64,000 bases of DNA, taken from Hemicordylus capensis. Taxonomy: Eukaryota > Chordata > Lepidosauria > Squamata > Cordylidae. The stretch is from contig NC_069671.1 of NCBI RefSeq assembly GCF_027244095.1, positions 6,493,001 to 6,557,000 of the forward strand. Direction: 5' to 3'. The first letter of the stretch is position 1, and each line of letters opens with the position of its first letter. The notes beneath the pieces were generated by a model that was given only the letters and a program-made list of their open reading frames with translations, had not been told where the DNA came from and searched no databases. The position numbers and the translations under genes are program-made. Positions 32,946 through 45,433 of this stretch are shown here, piece by piece.

Positions 32946-33564
32946 ATGGGAGGGGAGGGAGGGAGGGATCCTGAATGCCGAAAATTAACAAAATGAATAT
33001 TAACAAATAAAATTAACAGCAGATTTCCCCCTCCCTTTAGAGCTTTGCTAACTGCCAAGGTAATGGTTAACTCTTTGCTTTCTAGGTGAGAATAATTTCC
33101 CATTTTGCTATTCCACCACGTCCGTGGAGAGTGGTGATGGCTGAATATGTCAGTCCTGTCTTCAGCTTCCAAAATAGATATTTCAGAATAAAGGCCTTTC
33201 GGACAGAGCACAAAAGCAAGAGTAAGCATGCTTTCTAACAACAAAACAGAATAAGGGTAACTTGATTTGCAGAAATATGCGGGATGATGTTAAGTGTATG
33301 TCTTGACGATTGAACCCATAATTACCACTGGGCATTAGCAACCTGTTTTCTAATGCCATCTTCCATAATTAAAATGCTGTGACTAGATGCCTATGATCTC
33401 AAGCAACTGAGTGGCTTACATCCATTGATGTTGTGTTCATTTGCCAATTGTAATTCATTAAGAGGCCATCCCAAGTGTCTCCGACTCTCACCCTGAATGG
33501 TGCTTGTGACAAACCTATTGACTCGGGGGGATATATAAATTGTAAGAGCATTTCTAGAAGACTT

Positions 33565-33745
33565 GGAGAGCTGGTGTAGCATAGCAGTTAAGAAGAGAAT
33601 AAGCAATGAAGCAGGACCCCCAGTTCAAATCTCACCTCTGCAATGATGTTGCTAGGTGAGCTTAGGCAGGCCGCTGCCTCAGTTCCTCATCTGCAACATG
33701 GGGATGATTATTATGCATATTTCTCTTACCGTAGGGTTGGCTCAA
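33565..33745 (+). repeat. MIR-like SINE (tRNA head, L2-like core/tail)
   Basis: Head 'gagctggtgtagcatagcag', B box 'ccagttcaaatctcacc' and 'cctcagttcctcatctgc' / 'aacatggggatgattatta', the pattern of MIR/L2 3' ends. Confidence 0.7.
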
Positions 33746-33883
33746 GACAGCAGGTTATTGTTGGCAAACTGGCCTCCAGGGGTTTCCACTCTGATGGAAG
33801 TTATTCCTGGAGATGTCCCCCCCCCCCCATAGTAATTACAAGATCAAGCCATTAAAATCTCCAAGGTTGCTTTCAGTTATCAA

Positions 33884-34274
33884 CAGTGGCAGATTAAGCT
33901 TTTTGCCACCTTTAGGCAAAAAACGATTTGCCGCTCTGGCTTGAGGGCTTGCGGTATGGGGTGTCGGGGCAAGTTGAATATATTTTTACACTTTTTTCAA
34001 CTGCCACTATGTGGCCGGGATGGTAGCACAGACGGTGGGGTCTGGGGGGGCAGGCACTTGTGGAGATGAGGGGGGGACTGAGGAGGGGGAGGTGACAGCA
34101 GCAGCGGCAGCAAGAGCTCCTTCTGTAAGCCTGCCTGCCTCCCAAATGACAGATCGGGCCTTTTCCAGAAATAGATTTAAAAATACATTTAACTTGCCCC
34201 CGAATTTGCTGTCTCTTAAGAATTTGCCGCCGTAGGCAAGTGACTATCTTGTCTATGCATTCATCCGCCCCCTG
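33884..34274. mobile_element. hAT-type non-autonomous element
   Basis: Ends CAGTGGCAGATTAAG and the complement of CAGGGGGCGGATGAA. Flanks GTTATCAA and GTAATCAC agree at 6 of 8. The interior is GC- and GCA-rich. Confidence 0.55.
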
Positions 34275-34980
34275 GTAATCACCTGGAGACTGATGCTGAT
34301 TCTTGGAGACTGTTGTATTCTGCCTAGTTATCTTTTGTGTTTTGTTGGATGTTAGTCCCAGTAGGGATCCTGTAGGTTGGGGAGAAAATGGAATTGTTGC
34401 CGAATAAGCCTTTAGTTAATTCTATCTAGTGTTCTTTGTGTGTATGGGGGAAGCAGCTATAAAATATTTGGGGAGGAGGTCGGGATCTGAGCCATGCCTC
34501 AGTGGGCACCCAGTGAACAACAGAGTTCAGGATTGGTAAGGGAAAAGTACCTTCAGGGTTGTGCAGGTCAAGAAGCTGGAGAAACAATCAGCAGCAAGAT
34601 GATGGAAAGCAGTTCAGGAATGCAGGCCCAGTAATGCAAGGAACGGAGGTGGCAGGAACATTCACAAGCTTTGCAGGCTCCCATGCTTAGCTGGTTCAAA
34701 GTTGCCAACCTACATGAGAGCTGAGAACTCATGTGGTCTCCAGGATCACCAGTGGGCCCTTTGAAGAGCCGGGGGCCCTTGGCAGCTGTCCAATGATCCC
34801 CCCCCCAGAAGATCACATTATAGTTAAGATTACCACAAGATAATTAATATGGAGCGCTCTGCTTGCATTCAGAGGAGGGCAACGCAGATGCTGTCCCAAT
34901 TTGGATACATCCTTCTTAAAATGCAGCACCCAGAACTATACACAGTGCTCTTAATGAGGCCTGACTAGTGAAGAATAAGA

Positions 34981-35100
34981 TTTATTTATTTATTTATTTA
35001 TTTATTTATTTGAAACATTTAATATACCGCCCACTCCGAAGACTCTGGGCGGTGTACGAAAACATACAGAGCAAGACACCATTAAAATTACATTTTAAAT
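34981..35100 (-). repeat. L2-type tail with (TTTA)n
   Basis: 'tttatttatttatttattta' followed by 'aatataccgcccactccg' and 'gggcggtgtacgaaa'. Confidence 0.65.
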
Positions 35101-35599
35101 TACAAACTAATGTAACTAACAAAAAGATAAAACCAAATAGGTACATTACAGGGTAAAAGCCTGGCGAAAAATAAAAAGATGGCATTATTACTTCTCATGA
35201 TTAATAATATAACATCATGTGCCTTCAGGCTACACCCTTTCAGGGAGAATGCCTGGAAGCATGGCTGGTTTGTCACTGTGATATGTTCCCCCCCCCTCCA
35301 TATCTTCATACTTAGATAATAAATGGGTCCTCAGATGCTTCAGCCATAACGTTTCCCATACATTACTGTCTGTTGTTTTAGGAAAAATATAATCCCATGA
35401 GATTATATACCATGATCACTGGTGTGTACAGTCATCCACAAATATATTATCATACAGCTGTGATGTCAGGGGTACACTTATAGAGAAGCTGGGATTGGTA
35501 GCAAGTGAGTGTAGACCCACCCATCCTAACAGGCTAAGTGCACACTCTGAATTCCTCCATGTTCTTGGGAGCATTAGTACTCAAGCACATGGGAAATAT

Positions 35600-35822
35600 G
35601 ATGATGATGATTATATTTATATCCCACTCTTCTTCCAAGGAGCCCAGAGCGGTGTACTACATACTTGAGTTTCTCTTTCACAACAACCCTGTGAAGTAGG
35701 TTAGGCTGAGAGAAGTGACCAGCCCAATCACCCAGCAAGTCTCATGGCTGAATGGGGATTTGAACTCGGGTCTCCCCGGTCCTAGTCCAGCACTCTAACC
35801 ATAACACCACGCTGGCTCTCAG
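35600..35822 (-). repeat. tRNA SINE with L2-type tail (minus)
   Basis: 'cccactcttcttccaagg', 'ggatttgaactcgggtctcc' and 'ataacaccacgctggctct' read in reverse as tail, B box and A box. Confidence 0.82.
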
Positions 35823-36064
35823 TCTAAACCCAGCAGTAAATGCTGGGATAGGTCAGAATAAGATAAAGATGGTCAGCATTTGTTGTTTGCTTCATGTATT
35901 CCTGGATGCCCCCAATGGTGTTGAAGCTATATTTTAGCATATATTACCTATTTAACCCTGTGCAGAATAATGTCTGCTGCAGGAGAGATTTGATGTGCTT
36001 CCTCCCTCAGGGTTTCAAAAAATAAATGTAACCCTCATCTTTTCAGAGAGACTTTTGTATTATT

Positions 36065-36340
36065 GACTGATTGGTTGTTAAATTTATATACCGCCTTTCA
36101 TTAAAACCATCCCAAAGCAGTTTACAGCAAAATTTAAAAACAAGATTATAAAAATGATACAGTTAAAATATTCAGCTAAAAATATGAGACAAATCTGATT
36201 AAAAAATTTAAGACACAAGTATAAAAACATACAAAATGCGAAGAGCAGCAGCAGAGACAATAATATAAAAGCCTGGATGAAAAGCCAAGATTTAACTTGC
36301 TTTCTAAAAGCTGTGATGGAGACTGAGAGAAGCAAATCAC
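36065..36340 (-). mobile_element. L2-type LINE 3' end (minus)
   Basis: 'accgcctttcattaaaacc' and 'aaaagccaagatttaactt' match the reverse of 2215-2470 and parallel 52700-52930. Confidence 0.75.
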
Positions 36341-36654
36341 CACCTGGAGAGCATATTAGTTTTTATCCTCTGTTTCCAGTAGGTTTTAAGCTGTAAATTT
36401 GGTTTTAACTGGGTCTCGTTTTTGACTGCATCTTATTACGGGGATATTGTTTGATTGTCTTTGTTTTAGTATCGCACTGCTCGGATATGAATAGGGCAAA
36501 TATTTATACACCGCTTTCAACAACAAACACCCAAAGCGGTTTACATAGAAATAAACAAACGAATAAAGGAGGATGGATCCAAAGCTCGAAATAAAGAGAT
36601 GCAGGATCAGCTGCAGGCTTGTAAACCAAGCCTCAGCCGCACACCTGAGGCAGG

Positions 36655-36659
<5 letters not shown>

Positions 36660-36703
<44 letters not shown>
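36660..36703. repeat. (AC)n microsatellite
   Basis: About 22 uninterrupted CA units just upstream of the ZDHHC8 promoter region. Confidence 0.97.
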
Positions 36704-36706
<3 letters not shown>

Positions 36707-36714
36707 GCCCTAGA

Positions 36715-37261
36715 TGTCCCCACCCTGGTCTCTACTGTTCAAGGCGTGTCTCAGGGTGGTGTGCGGAGCCTGCTGATGTGCCGTGTGCACGTAAGCATGG
36801 ACGATCTGGACTGCAGCAGTTTCAGAAGCTCCGGGGAAGGCGCCGCAGAGATGATCAGCGCAAGCAAAGCAGGCAGACGAGACGGAGAGGCGAGGATGGA
36901 GTCGCGGTGCCTTGCTTCTCGCCCCCACCGCCACCCCTCTCTCTGCGATGCCTCTGCCGTGGCGTTTCTCGCTCTCTCTGCAGTTCTACCTTAAGGGGCT
37001 CATTGACATCAGCCGAGTGGGCTGGCCTGTGTGGGTGGGATTTCCTGTGCTGGAGAGGTCAGCTGTTCTCAATCCCTCTATTCTCTCACTCCCCCCCCTT
37101 TCTGTCTCATTCCCTCTTTTTTTTCCCCTACCCCCCTTTCCCCCTCCCCTGCCTTGTCTCCGCATTGCAAGAGCTTCACCTCCTTTCTCTCGCTCTTGCT
37201 CTCGCTCTCTCTGGCTCTCTTGGACTCTTTGGAATATATCTAGTGATGTGTAAACTACAGG
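36715..37261 (+). promoter_or_regulatory. ZDHHC8: Probable ZDHHC8 promoter and 5'UTR
   Basis: A CpG-bearing stretch (36770-36960) is followed by a long pyrimidine-rich tract (about 37070-37235) up to the start codon. An upstream ATG at 37246 opens a 14-codon frame that overlaps the ZDHHC8 start. The main ATG has A at -3 but C at +4. The transcription start is not determined. Confidence 0.5.
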
Positions 37262-37365
37262 ATGCCCAACAGCGTCGGAAAGAGATTTAAACCGACGAAA
37301 TACATCCCTGTCTCCACAGCCGCTGCCTTATTAGTGGGATCTACTACTTTGTTCTTCGTTTTCAC
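37262..37365 (+). CDS. ZDHHC8: ZDHHC8 first coding exon (palmitoyltransferase, rest beyond window)
   Basis: Seen: ATG at 37262, then [20 protein letters not shown] followed by [15 protein letters not shown], with donor TTCAC|GTAAGT at 37365/37366. Human ZDHHC8 begins MPRSPGTRLKPAKYIPVATA...LFFVFT with the exon break at the same residue. The hydrophobic run at residues 18-34 is transmembrane segment 1. Known: a membrane DHHC-type S-acyltransferase. The catalytic DHHC domain is encoded further right and was not found here. ZDHHC5 is the close paralog, but adjacency to RANBP1 and the residue match favour ZDHHC8. Confidence 0.93.
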
Positions 37366-39084
37366 GTAAGTAGGAAAAGAAAAGAAAAGGGAACAGATGT
37401 TAGTTGGGGGAGTGATGGGGTAGAGGGGGAGAAGCAGCAGGGCCCGGTTTGTGGGGCCAGCTAAGCTACCTTTTGGGGTTGGATTGCTGCTGGAAAGGAG
37501 GCAGAAGAGAGTGGTTGGCTTGATAGATACCAGAGGCCCCTGTTTTGGTGCTGATGCTTCTTCCTTCCTTCGTTTGGGCTTCATACTTTGCAGAGGCTGT
37601 AGCTGTTCTTGTGATCGTTGTTGTTATTGTTAATCATCATCATCTTCTTCGTTCTCTCACTCGAGCCTAAAAATGTTTCTGGCATGTGGGGCACCACCAT
37701 TTCATGGCAAATCAGCCCTATCAGACTTTTGCAGCTGCTGTCTGTGTACATCCAAGGTGCCAATTAAATGCTTTGCTCCTCTTCTGTGCACCAAAAAAGA
37801 AGAAGAAAAGGGGTGGGTGGGTTGGGGGGTTGGTGTATATATGAATGAGCAATATACTGGAAGATGAACGGCTTTGGTGCAATTAGCCACAAAATCAGAT
37901 CCCTGTTTATTGGAGTCCTCCAGCTTGCTTGCCTTGCCTGCCACTCTCCTCTCAGATCCAAAGAGATAATTGCCTTTTTTTTTTGGCAGCAATTTTCTTG
38001 TTGGTTTTGGGAAGCTTGTTAAGACTGATGAAAATCCTTTTGAGACAGGGTCAGGATGATTTAGTGTGAATTGTGCCAAGAAGTCCAAGATTTAAGGCAT
38101 ATGCTTTGGTGGGGTTCCTTTCCTCCTTTAAAAATTGTATTTGGTTAAAAAAACCTTTTGCCTCGGCATACAGCCCAAATGATCCAGTTTGCAGCTTTCT
38201 CCACAAGACCTATTAATATGAGAGTCATGTAGCCCTTTTTAGTTTTCCGGTTTCTGCATCTCTGTGTAAACTTGAATGACAAGACTTTAAAGGAAATGAA
38301 TGCAACCTTGCTTTTGTGCTCCAGTTTGTATGCAAAGGTGGGATTAAGAGATTTCCCTTTATTTTTAAAGTGATCTTGATATGTGCAACTCTGATTATTC
38401 CAGCATCCAGATAGTATACTCTGTGAACGCTTTAATGAGTCTTGTAACCCTTCTAATGATGAAAATAATCAAAGTGCTTACTGAGATGGTAATTTTTTCC
38501 AGTTGATATTAAGAACTATATGCATTCTTTGCTTATTAGCCATTTGTGTACAGTCTCTATTTAAGCTGAGCTCAGGGAGATTGCCAGTGTATGTACTTTA
38601 AAATGCTAGTCTAGTTTGACATGATTGTAAAGATATATGATTGACCATGTGTTAACACCCAATACAGGTTAAATCCTTGGAATAATCTTAATTTGATGCT
38701 AAAATGGGACATTGGGACAAGAGACAAATGTTGGTTGTGTTGAGTTTATTGAGTTTTAGAGCGTTTGCGTCTAGCACAAATGTCGTTGATTTGCTGTGCT
38801 ATTGAGTGAAAGCTGCTTTTGAAGAACTCAGCCTGTATTTTCCACATGACACATCATAACTGGCACTTGAAGAATTGATTTCTTCCCCACCCCCTCTCCC
38901 AGCTAGGTTTTTACAGGCCTGTCTTCCATTTGTTTATAGGTGAGGCACAAACTTAAATGAACAGCAAGTACTAGACTTACTTGGTTGATAAAAATCCAGC
39001 AGTCTTCTGGGACAATATTACGAATTTATCTGAAAAACCATTAGTTCCTATATTAACTGGCTCATTCATCAAGATCTGCATTTG

Positions 39085-39390
39085 AAACCCTGTTCCAGGG
39101 GTTGCTTCAGGTGGATGGTGATGGGAGACAGGGCTTTTTCAGTAGTGGCCCCAGTAGTAGGGTGTGCCCCAATGACACTTGGCTGGTGTCAACTTGGTTG
39201 TTTGTTCAGAGATAGGCGAAGATGGTTTTATTCTCCCAAAGTTCCTAGTGAATAAATTTCATTTATTCTGCTCCTTCTTTTATGATTATTTTATTTGTTG
39301 CCTTGATTGTTGGTGTTTTTAATTGTTGTTTGATTTTAATTTGTTTTGGTAGCTTTTGAGCTGAAAAGCGGCTCATAAATGTTCCTATAC
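39085..39390 (+). mobile_element. L2-type LINE 3' end
   Basis: 'gctttttcagtagtggccc' then 'aatttgttttggtagctttt' and 'aaagcggctcataaatg', an ORF end plus 3' UTR of the L2 kind. Confidence 0.65.
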
Positions 39391-39809
39391 ATTAATTACT
39401 TGTGTCCATATATTCCTTTGTTGGTTGCCTTGGGAACTTCACTTGTAAGGTGGCACAGAAATATTTTAAACAGCCATGGAAATATTTTCTACAAGAGTAG
39501 CCCCTATGATCAAAACATTTAATAATGACCTCAGTTTAATAACTGTTGATCTCAAAACTTAGTAGAAATATCTGTCTTCTTCAATGAAGGTGGAGACATC
39601 TTGAGAAGGACAGATAATTCATACCCCTTAGACTGTAAAGATCTCTCTGCTCAACCTTCTTTCCTTATCTGCTTTTCCACAATGAAGACTGACCTTAGTA
39701 CTCAAAATAATTTTCTTGGGGTAAGCCCTGCTTTATGAAAGTCTGTCTAGTGGGCCACCAGTGGAACATGAGCCAACAGTGTGATGAAACTGCTAAAAAG
39801 GAGAATGCT

Positions 39810-40385
39810 ATCTTAGGTTGCATTAACAGAGGCTTAGTGACACAATCATGAGGAGTAAACATTCTAATGATATTCTATGCTGGACAGACCACATTTGGAA
39901 TACTGTGTCCAGTTCTGAGAACCAGATTGGGAAGGGCATTGATAAACTGGTTTGAGTTCAGAGGAACACAGCAAAGATGGCAAGGAGTGTGGAAACCAAA
40001 TCCTGCAAGGAACAGTTGTGGGAGCTGGATATGTTTAGCCTGCAGAAGAGAAGATTAGGGGAGATCTATCCATCTTCAGATATCTGAAGGCCTGTCACAT
40101 AGAAGAAGGATCAAACTTGTTCTCGTTTGCTCCTGAGAGCAGCAGAGACAAAGACCAATCTATGGAAATTGCAGGGTAGTAGATTTAGACTAGACATTGG
40201 GTAGAATTTGACTGTAAAAAAGCTGTTGGAGAGTTGAAAAGTCCATATTGTGCAGTGGTTGACTCTTCTTCACTAGACTTCAATCTGTCAGAGATGCTGT
40301 AGCAGTTTCCTGCACTGAACAGAGGATTAGGCTAGAAGTCCTCCAAAGTTCCTTCCAGTTCTAGCATTCTATGATCCTGTGAAAT
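39810..40385 (+). mobile_element. CR1 LINE 3' end
   Basis: Contains 'tatgtttagcctgcagaaga', 'tatctgaaggcctgtcacat' and the end 'ccttccagttctagcattct', which are hallmark CR1 3' sequences. Confidence 0.85.
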
Positions 40386-41524
40386 GGCCATTTGTGTGGA
40401 TTGTCCTAAGAGCATAACATGTGATGGAACTTGTTACAAGAATGTGTTGCCACATAGTCTTTAGACATGTATCTTGTTGATCTGGCCATTATTGTCTCTT
40501 TGGGTCTGAGTGGACATGGATTCAACCATTGTTACGAAGGTTATTAGTCTGCCTGCTGACTCTTAGTTACGTTCATAATTTGTAGCACACGGAGGCAGGG
40601 TGGAAGCCGGGGCAGGGATATGGATACGCTGCCCACCTCAGAGCCATTCCAAGCCCCTCCCAAAAGTTTCAGCTTTCTCTTTCTCTTTTTAAAGTAAGCT
40701 TCTATTCCTTTTACTTGTGGAAATATATAGAGAAACATGCAGGCGGGACTCTATCCAACTGTTAAGCATCAACCTATCTTCTATTCTTCTGGCCAATCTG
40801 TGCAAAAGTGCTGGAATAATTTATAAGCCCCCTTTTTTTTAATCGTTAGATTCTTATGTGTTTGTTTTGTAAAAATGAAGATTTATTTATATTTAATACA
40901 AATAAATAACATTACACAGTTTCATACAAGCAAATAACTTTAAACAGGTTAGGAGGCCTGTAGTTGGACTCTTCCTGTTCTGTAAAGATTCCTCACCCCC
41001 TTAGTCAGATTTGGGGATGAGAGGCCCATGGGCCTGTATGGAGACCTAAAGGAAAAACAGAACCAATCTCTTCTGCAGGTGCAGAGAAGGCGTGGACCGT
41101 TACATTTTATGATGTCTGCCTCAGACGGCTACAGGGGAGCACAATTTGTCCAAAACTGGAGGGAGTCAATGCAATTTTCATTAAGGCACCTCCCACCCCT
41201 AATTCAAGCACTTCTTCCTTCCTTGTTTGTCAAAAGATTATAATCTTCTAGCTACTTGCTTGTCCCAGGCAAGTGGCTATTTGCAAGCCAGGTTCATGAA
41301 TCTATGTGGCTCAAGGAGAGAGGCATCCAGTCTTTGGAGATTGCTGTAGCATGTTTAAAAACCTGCGTTCATTATCTGTCATCTTCGGTTCAAGGCAGGA
41401 AAGGACATACGAAGTTTCCTTATAGTGAGTCACACCACTAGCCTTTCTAACTCAGTGCTGGCTAGACTGCCTGGCAGGGGTTCTCTGGAGTTTCAGAGAG
41501 GGGTCTTTCTCTACCCTACCAGGG

Positions 41525-41810
41525 ACTTTTATACACAGCAGGCTTCACCTCGAGTTTACTGGGAGGCTGTACTGTGAACTCGAAGTTGTCTCAAAAAACC
41601 AACAAAAATAGTGGATTTTTTTTTACCCCAGATATAAATTGGGTTACACTCTAATGTGCAGTGAAGAACTCAAATTGTGTGAGAACTGCTCCCCAATAAC
41701 TCACAGGGACTTCTAAATCTGCCCTATATATGAATGTACCCCCTCCATTCCAGAGGAGATGGGAGTTAAAGGGCTTTGTGTGAAAACTTCCTGGAGATGT
41801 CAGGGATTAA
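41525..41810. mobile_element. Second copy of the 452-bp hAT-like element (partial)
   Basis: 'acagcaggcttcacctcgag' to 'tccattccagaggagatggg' parallels 45838-46060. The ends are not preserved. Confidence 0.55.
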
Positions 41811-41864
41811 ACCAAGGGTTAAACTTACTGCCCCATCCCCAAGAGATACTGAAGGCGCAATCAT

Positions 41865-42140
41865 AGAAAACACAGGAAGCTGCCTTATATGAGTCGGACC
41901 ATTAGTCCATCTAACTCGGTATTGTGTGCAGTGCCTGACCGTGGCTCTCCAAGGTTTCAGGCAAGCATCTTTCCTAGTCCTACCTGGAAGCACCAAGGAT
42001 TCTGCGTGAGACCTTTTGCATACATGCCACTGAGCTGCAGCTTCATCCCCAACCTGAGGCCCTGGAGAGCTTCTGCCCATCAGTGTAGACAGCAGGATGG
42101 ATCATTGATCGAATCGGATCAAAGGCAGCTCCTTTATATG
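41865..42140 (-). repeat. tRNA-head SINE (minus)
   Basis: Tail 'acaggaagctgccttatatg' at left, body, then 'catacatgccactgagctgc' with a degenerate A box, read in reverse. Confidence 0.65.
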
Positions 42141-43259
42141 TAAAGATGTCCTGGTGAGAGGAAGAAGTGGTTGTGTGTGAAAGAGCAAATATTGTGCGGT
42201 GGTGGCGGAATAATTTACCTGACCCCTGAGTGTGTGGCTGGATGCTTTTAAAATTCATGTCTCTTCTCCCCACTCCCCCTTCAAATGCATTCTTGTATCG
42301 AGTCAGTTGTGTGATGGATCTTCCTTGAGTCCAAGATGTGGTTGGGGATGTCCCTTGCAAATCAGAATTCCAAATGTGGTACAAGCAGTACTACCCACAG
42401 CTTTGATCTGGGCTCATGGATAGCCTTCAGTGCAAGGTGTGCTGTCCAGAAAAAAGCCAGGCCACCTTGTACTCAGTCATGAAGAAGTTCCTGAACAGAT
42501 TCGTAGAAAAGGACACAGTTCTGGAAAGCATACTCTTAAATTCCTTCCTCCAAGCAACCTGAAATGACGCCATTGCTCTTCCAAACACTGAGAGGGCACA
42601 TACCTATTCAAGTTTCATTACATATAATTTTTTCTCCTCCTAATATAAGTGCAACTTGTATTTGTACTGAAAAGGATTTATGTTGATCTTTCCACTGTGG
42701 GAGATGAAGGCTTTTGTTTTTAGAATAACAGCCTTGTATTTTGAGAAGTAACATACATCTAGCCTTCTGGCAGGCCTTGACAGAAAAATGCTTTCTTCCA
42801 TGTAAGTCACAGCTGTTTCAAAAGATTAACTATTTTGTCTGAACTATTGCCTATACAGCTGACCTAAGGGCAGATCCACATGGGCGCTTACAAAGTCAAA
42901 AGGGAGACCCTAGTATGAAACCTGCAGAATTAGAATGTATCAAGAGATTTGATTCTACTCGTTCAGGCTTGAATCAAGAAATTGGCTTCTTGAATCACGA
43001 CAGGGATAATTAACTTATTCATCCTAGCTGTTAAGTTAATAGTTATCACTAGTGACTGTTGTTGCAAATAGTCTCTATGTACTTATCTTTTATAAATATA
43101 ATTGACATAGCAAAAAGTACAATAAATTATATTTAATGTCTAACCCTTTAAAGTCTTATTTTAAATGCTCAGTGATGCACTCCTGTTACTGACATCTTGA
43201 GCATGTGAGTGTATTTAATGGCTATTTGGTCCCATTGCTTACGATTTGTTGTTCTATAG

Positions 43260-43390
43260 CACTGCTGTACAACACAGTCCTCCAGCTGCTGACAGACTAC
43301 AACTCCCATCATTCCCAGCCACTGTGGCCAATAGGGATGATGGGAGTTGTAGTCCAACAACAGCTGGAGGGCCAAAGTTGTACAATCCTG
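43260..43390. mobile_element. Palindromic hAT-type MITE
   Basis: 'cactgctgtacaac' and 'gttgtacaatcctg' ends around 'acaactcccatcattcccag' / 'gggatgatgggagttgtagt'. Flanks agree at only 5 of 8. Confidence 0.78.
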
Positions 43391-44064
43391 CTCTAGAACT
43401 ATGTGCATATCTGCCAACTGAGGATAGCATGTGATACATCTGATGGATTGGGCTTTGGTCCATAAAGGCTCTGACCCAATTAATTTGTTATCCTTTAAGG
43501 TGCCACAGGACTCTGTTATTTTTTGTGATAACAGACTAACATGTCTGCTACCTCTGGAAGTGCATGCCAAAAGTTGTGTTATGTGTATATGATGATGGAC
43601 AAAATGTCCTTGAAATAAGAGGTCATAGGCTCGTCTTCAGTAGTGTGTTAGAATGGTACCGCAGTCAGTAGAAACATTAACTTTTATATATAAACCTATA
43701 TACATTACAACAACGAGTTAGTTAACATATATTGGCTTTTTACCAAAAAAATTTCATCTTGTTGGTTCAAGGCCTATACGCATTAAAAACTCAATACAAA
43801 ACTGGGATAAAACCAAATAAAAATGTAATTCAGATACAGTATGTATTCAAAGCAGCAACACTAACTGACCCAATGCCAATGGCTGTCCACAATTAACATT
43901 TGCCAAAATCTGTAATTTGGAGTGAAACAGTTTAACCGGTTGTCTAAGGTTGAAAAGTAAGTATTGGGCAAATATGTTTCAGAACGGCATTCCATGAAGC
44001 ATGGTGCCACAACAGGAAGGCCCTGTCTCTGGTTAGCCTAACCTCTGGACTTCAGCAAACAGAG

Positions 44065-44456
44065 AGGCTGTTCTCACACTCAGCCTAATCCAGGCTAGGG
44101 GCACCCCGCCTGGGTTAGGCTACACATGTTTCAAACCTGGCTGTTGTCCAAGGATAAGGGAGCGAGTGCTCCCTTAACCCAGGCTACCAGATTGTGTATT
44201 CGCTGGGGCTATGTTTAGCTCCAGCAGACACAGAGATGGGTGCCTAGAGTGCCCATCTCCTGGGAGAATCCCCCAATGCATTGCACGTGTCACGTGTCGC
44301 GTGGTGCGATCTCCGGAGGCTGGGACGCGTTGTCCTGGCCTTCAGAACTCCATGTTGCAGGCAACATTACAGCAGTTGTCTGGGGGGAAAGTGAGTTAAA
44401 CCAGCCTTCCCGTCTGTCTGCCTGCCTTCCCCCTCGCCTGGTTGTGTGAACGACCT
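44065..44456. mobile_element. Palindromic MITE, 'aggctgttctcac' family, copy 1
   Basis: Ends AGGCTGTTCTCAC and GTGTGAACGACCT with inner 'gggagcgagtgctcccttaa'. The family is shared with 59791-60202 and, less completely, 62260-62600. Superfamily unknown. Confidence 0.6.
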
Positions 44457-44497
44457 CCTACATTTCTATAGCGGTCTCCAGAAGTAATCCTATAAGG

Positions 44498-44633
44498 CAG
44501 AGCTGCACAATTTCAGCCCTCCTGCAGATGTCGGGCTACAGCTCCCATAATCCCTGACTATTGGCCAGTGTGGCTGGGGATGGTGGAAGTTGTACTCCAA
44601 AAACCACTGGAGGGCCAAAGTTGTGCAGCCCTG
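44498..44633. mobile_element. Palindromic hAT-type MITE
   Basis: 'cagagctgcacaattt' and 'aaagttgtgcagccctg' ends. Flanks CTATAAGG and CTATAATA agree at 6 of 8. Confidence 0.78.
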
Positions 44634-44639
44634 CTATAA

Positions 44640-45345
44640 TATATGCGATCACTATTACATAGAAAGCAGAGAGCTTTTTCTCCTCCTGCTGTAATACAAA
44701 AACTTGGGGTCATCCAATGAAGCAGATTGGCAGTAGATTCAGGCCAGGCAAAACAAAGTCCTCCTTCAAAGGATGCACAGTTAATTTGTGGAACTGACTG
44801 CCACAAGATGTGGCTGGCTTGGATGGTTTTAAAAAGATTAGATCATTAGACATTCAGTGAGGATGGGTTTATTAATGACTATTAGGCTTGATAGCTAAAT
44901 GGAACCTCCTCCAGTATGCAAGATGCCACTCCCCAATAAAAGCAAGGCCTGCCCTTGTTTGCATTTGGATGGCTGACTATGTGTGAGCGCTGTCTGCTGT
45001 AAGATATTCCCCTTAGGAGATGGGGCCATTGCTCAGTGGCAGAACTTCTGCTTGGCATGCAGAAGGTCCCAGGTTCATTCCCTGGCAGCATCTCCAGGCA
45101 GAGTGAGGAGAGACTCCTGCCTGAAACCTTGGAGAGCCGCTTTCAGTCAATGCAGATAATATTGAACTAGGTGGGCCAATGGACTGACTCGGTAGGCAGT
45201 TTCTTATGTCCACAGACTGTCTTGTGCTGGGAAGCAACAGCAGGAGAAGGCTATTGCTTCCGAGAAGCATCTGGTTGGTCACAGTGGGAGGCAGGATGCT
45301 GGACTAGATGGACTGATCTGGCAGAACCTTTCTTATGTTCTTGTC
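44640..45345 (+). mobile_element. CR1-like LINE 3' end interrupted by a SINE
   Basis: 'aacttggggtcatccaatga' and 'ggttttaaaaagattagatc' precede, and 'aggatgctggactagatgg' follows, a SINE at about 44925-45212. Same family as 51590-52285. Confidence 0.75.
44925..45212 (+). repeat. 5S + tRNA composite SINE nested in CR1
   Basis: Decayed 5S-like 'tttgcatttggatggctgac', then a tRNA head 'attgctcagtggcagaactt' with B box 'caggttcattcc', then the shared body and tail. Confidence 0.78.
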
Positions 45346-45433
45346 CCCGTATTATAGTGAGTTCTTCACTGAGGTGGAATGTGAAGTGTGGAGCTCCTGG
45401 CTCTTCGCTTATCCTCCTAACCACTACATTAGA

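Noticed and set aside
36599-37290. Overlapping frames of 113-170 residues before ZDHHC8
   Set aside because: Ser/Leu/Pro-rich translations of a CA repeat and a pyrimidine tract; no similarity to a protein family. Only the short frame overlapping the start codon is kept as a regulatory possibility.
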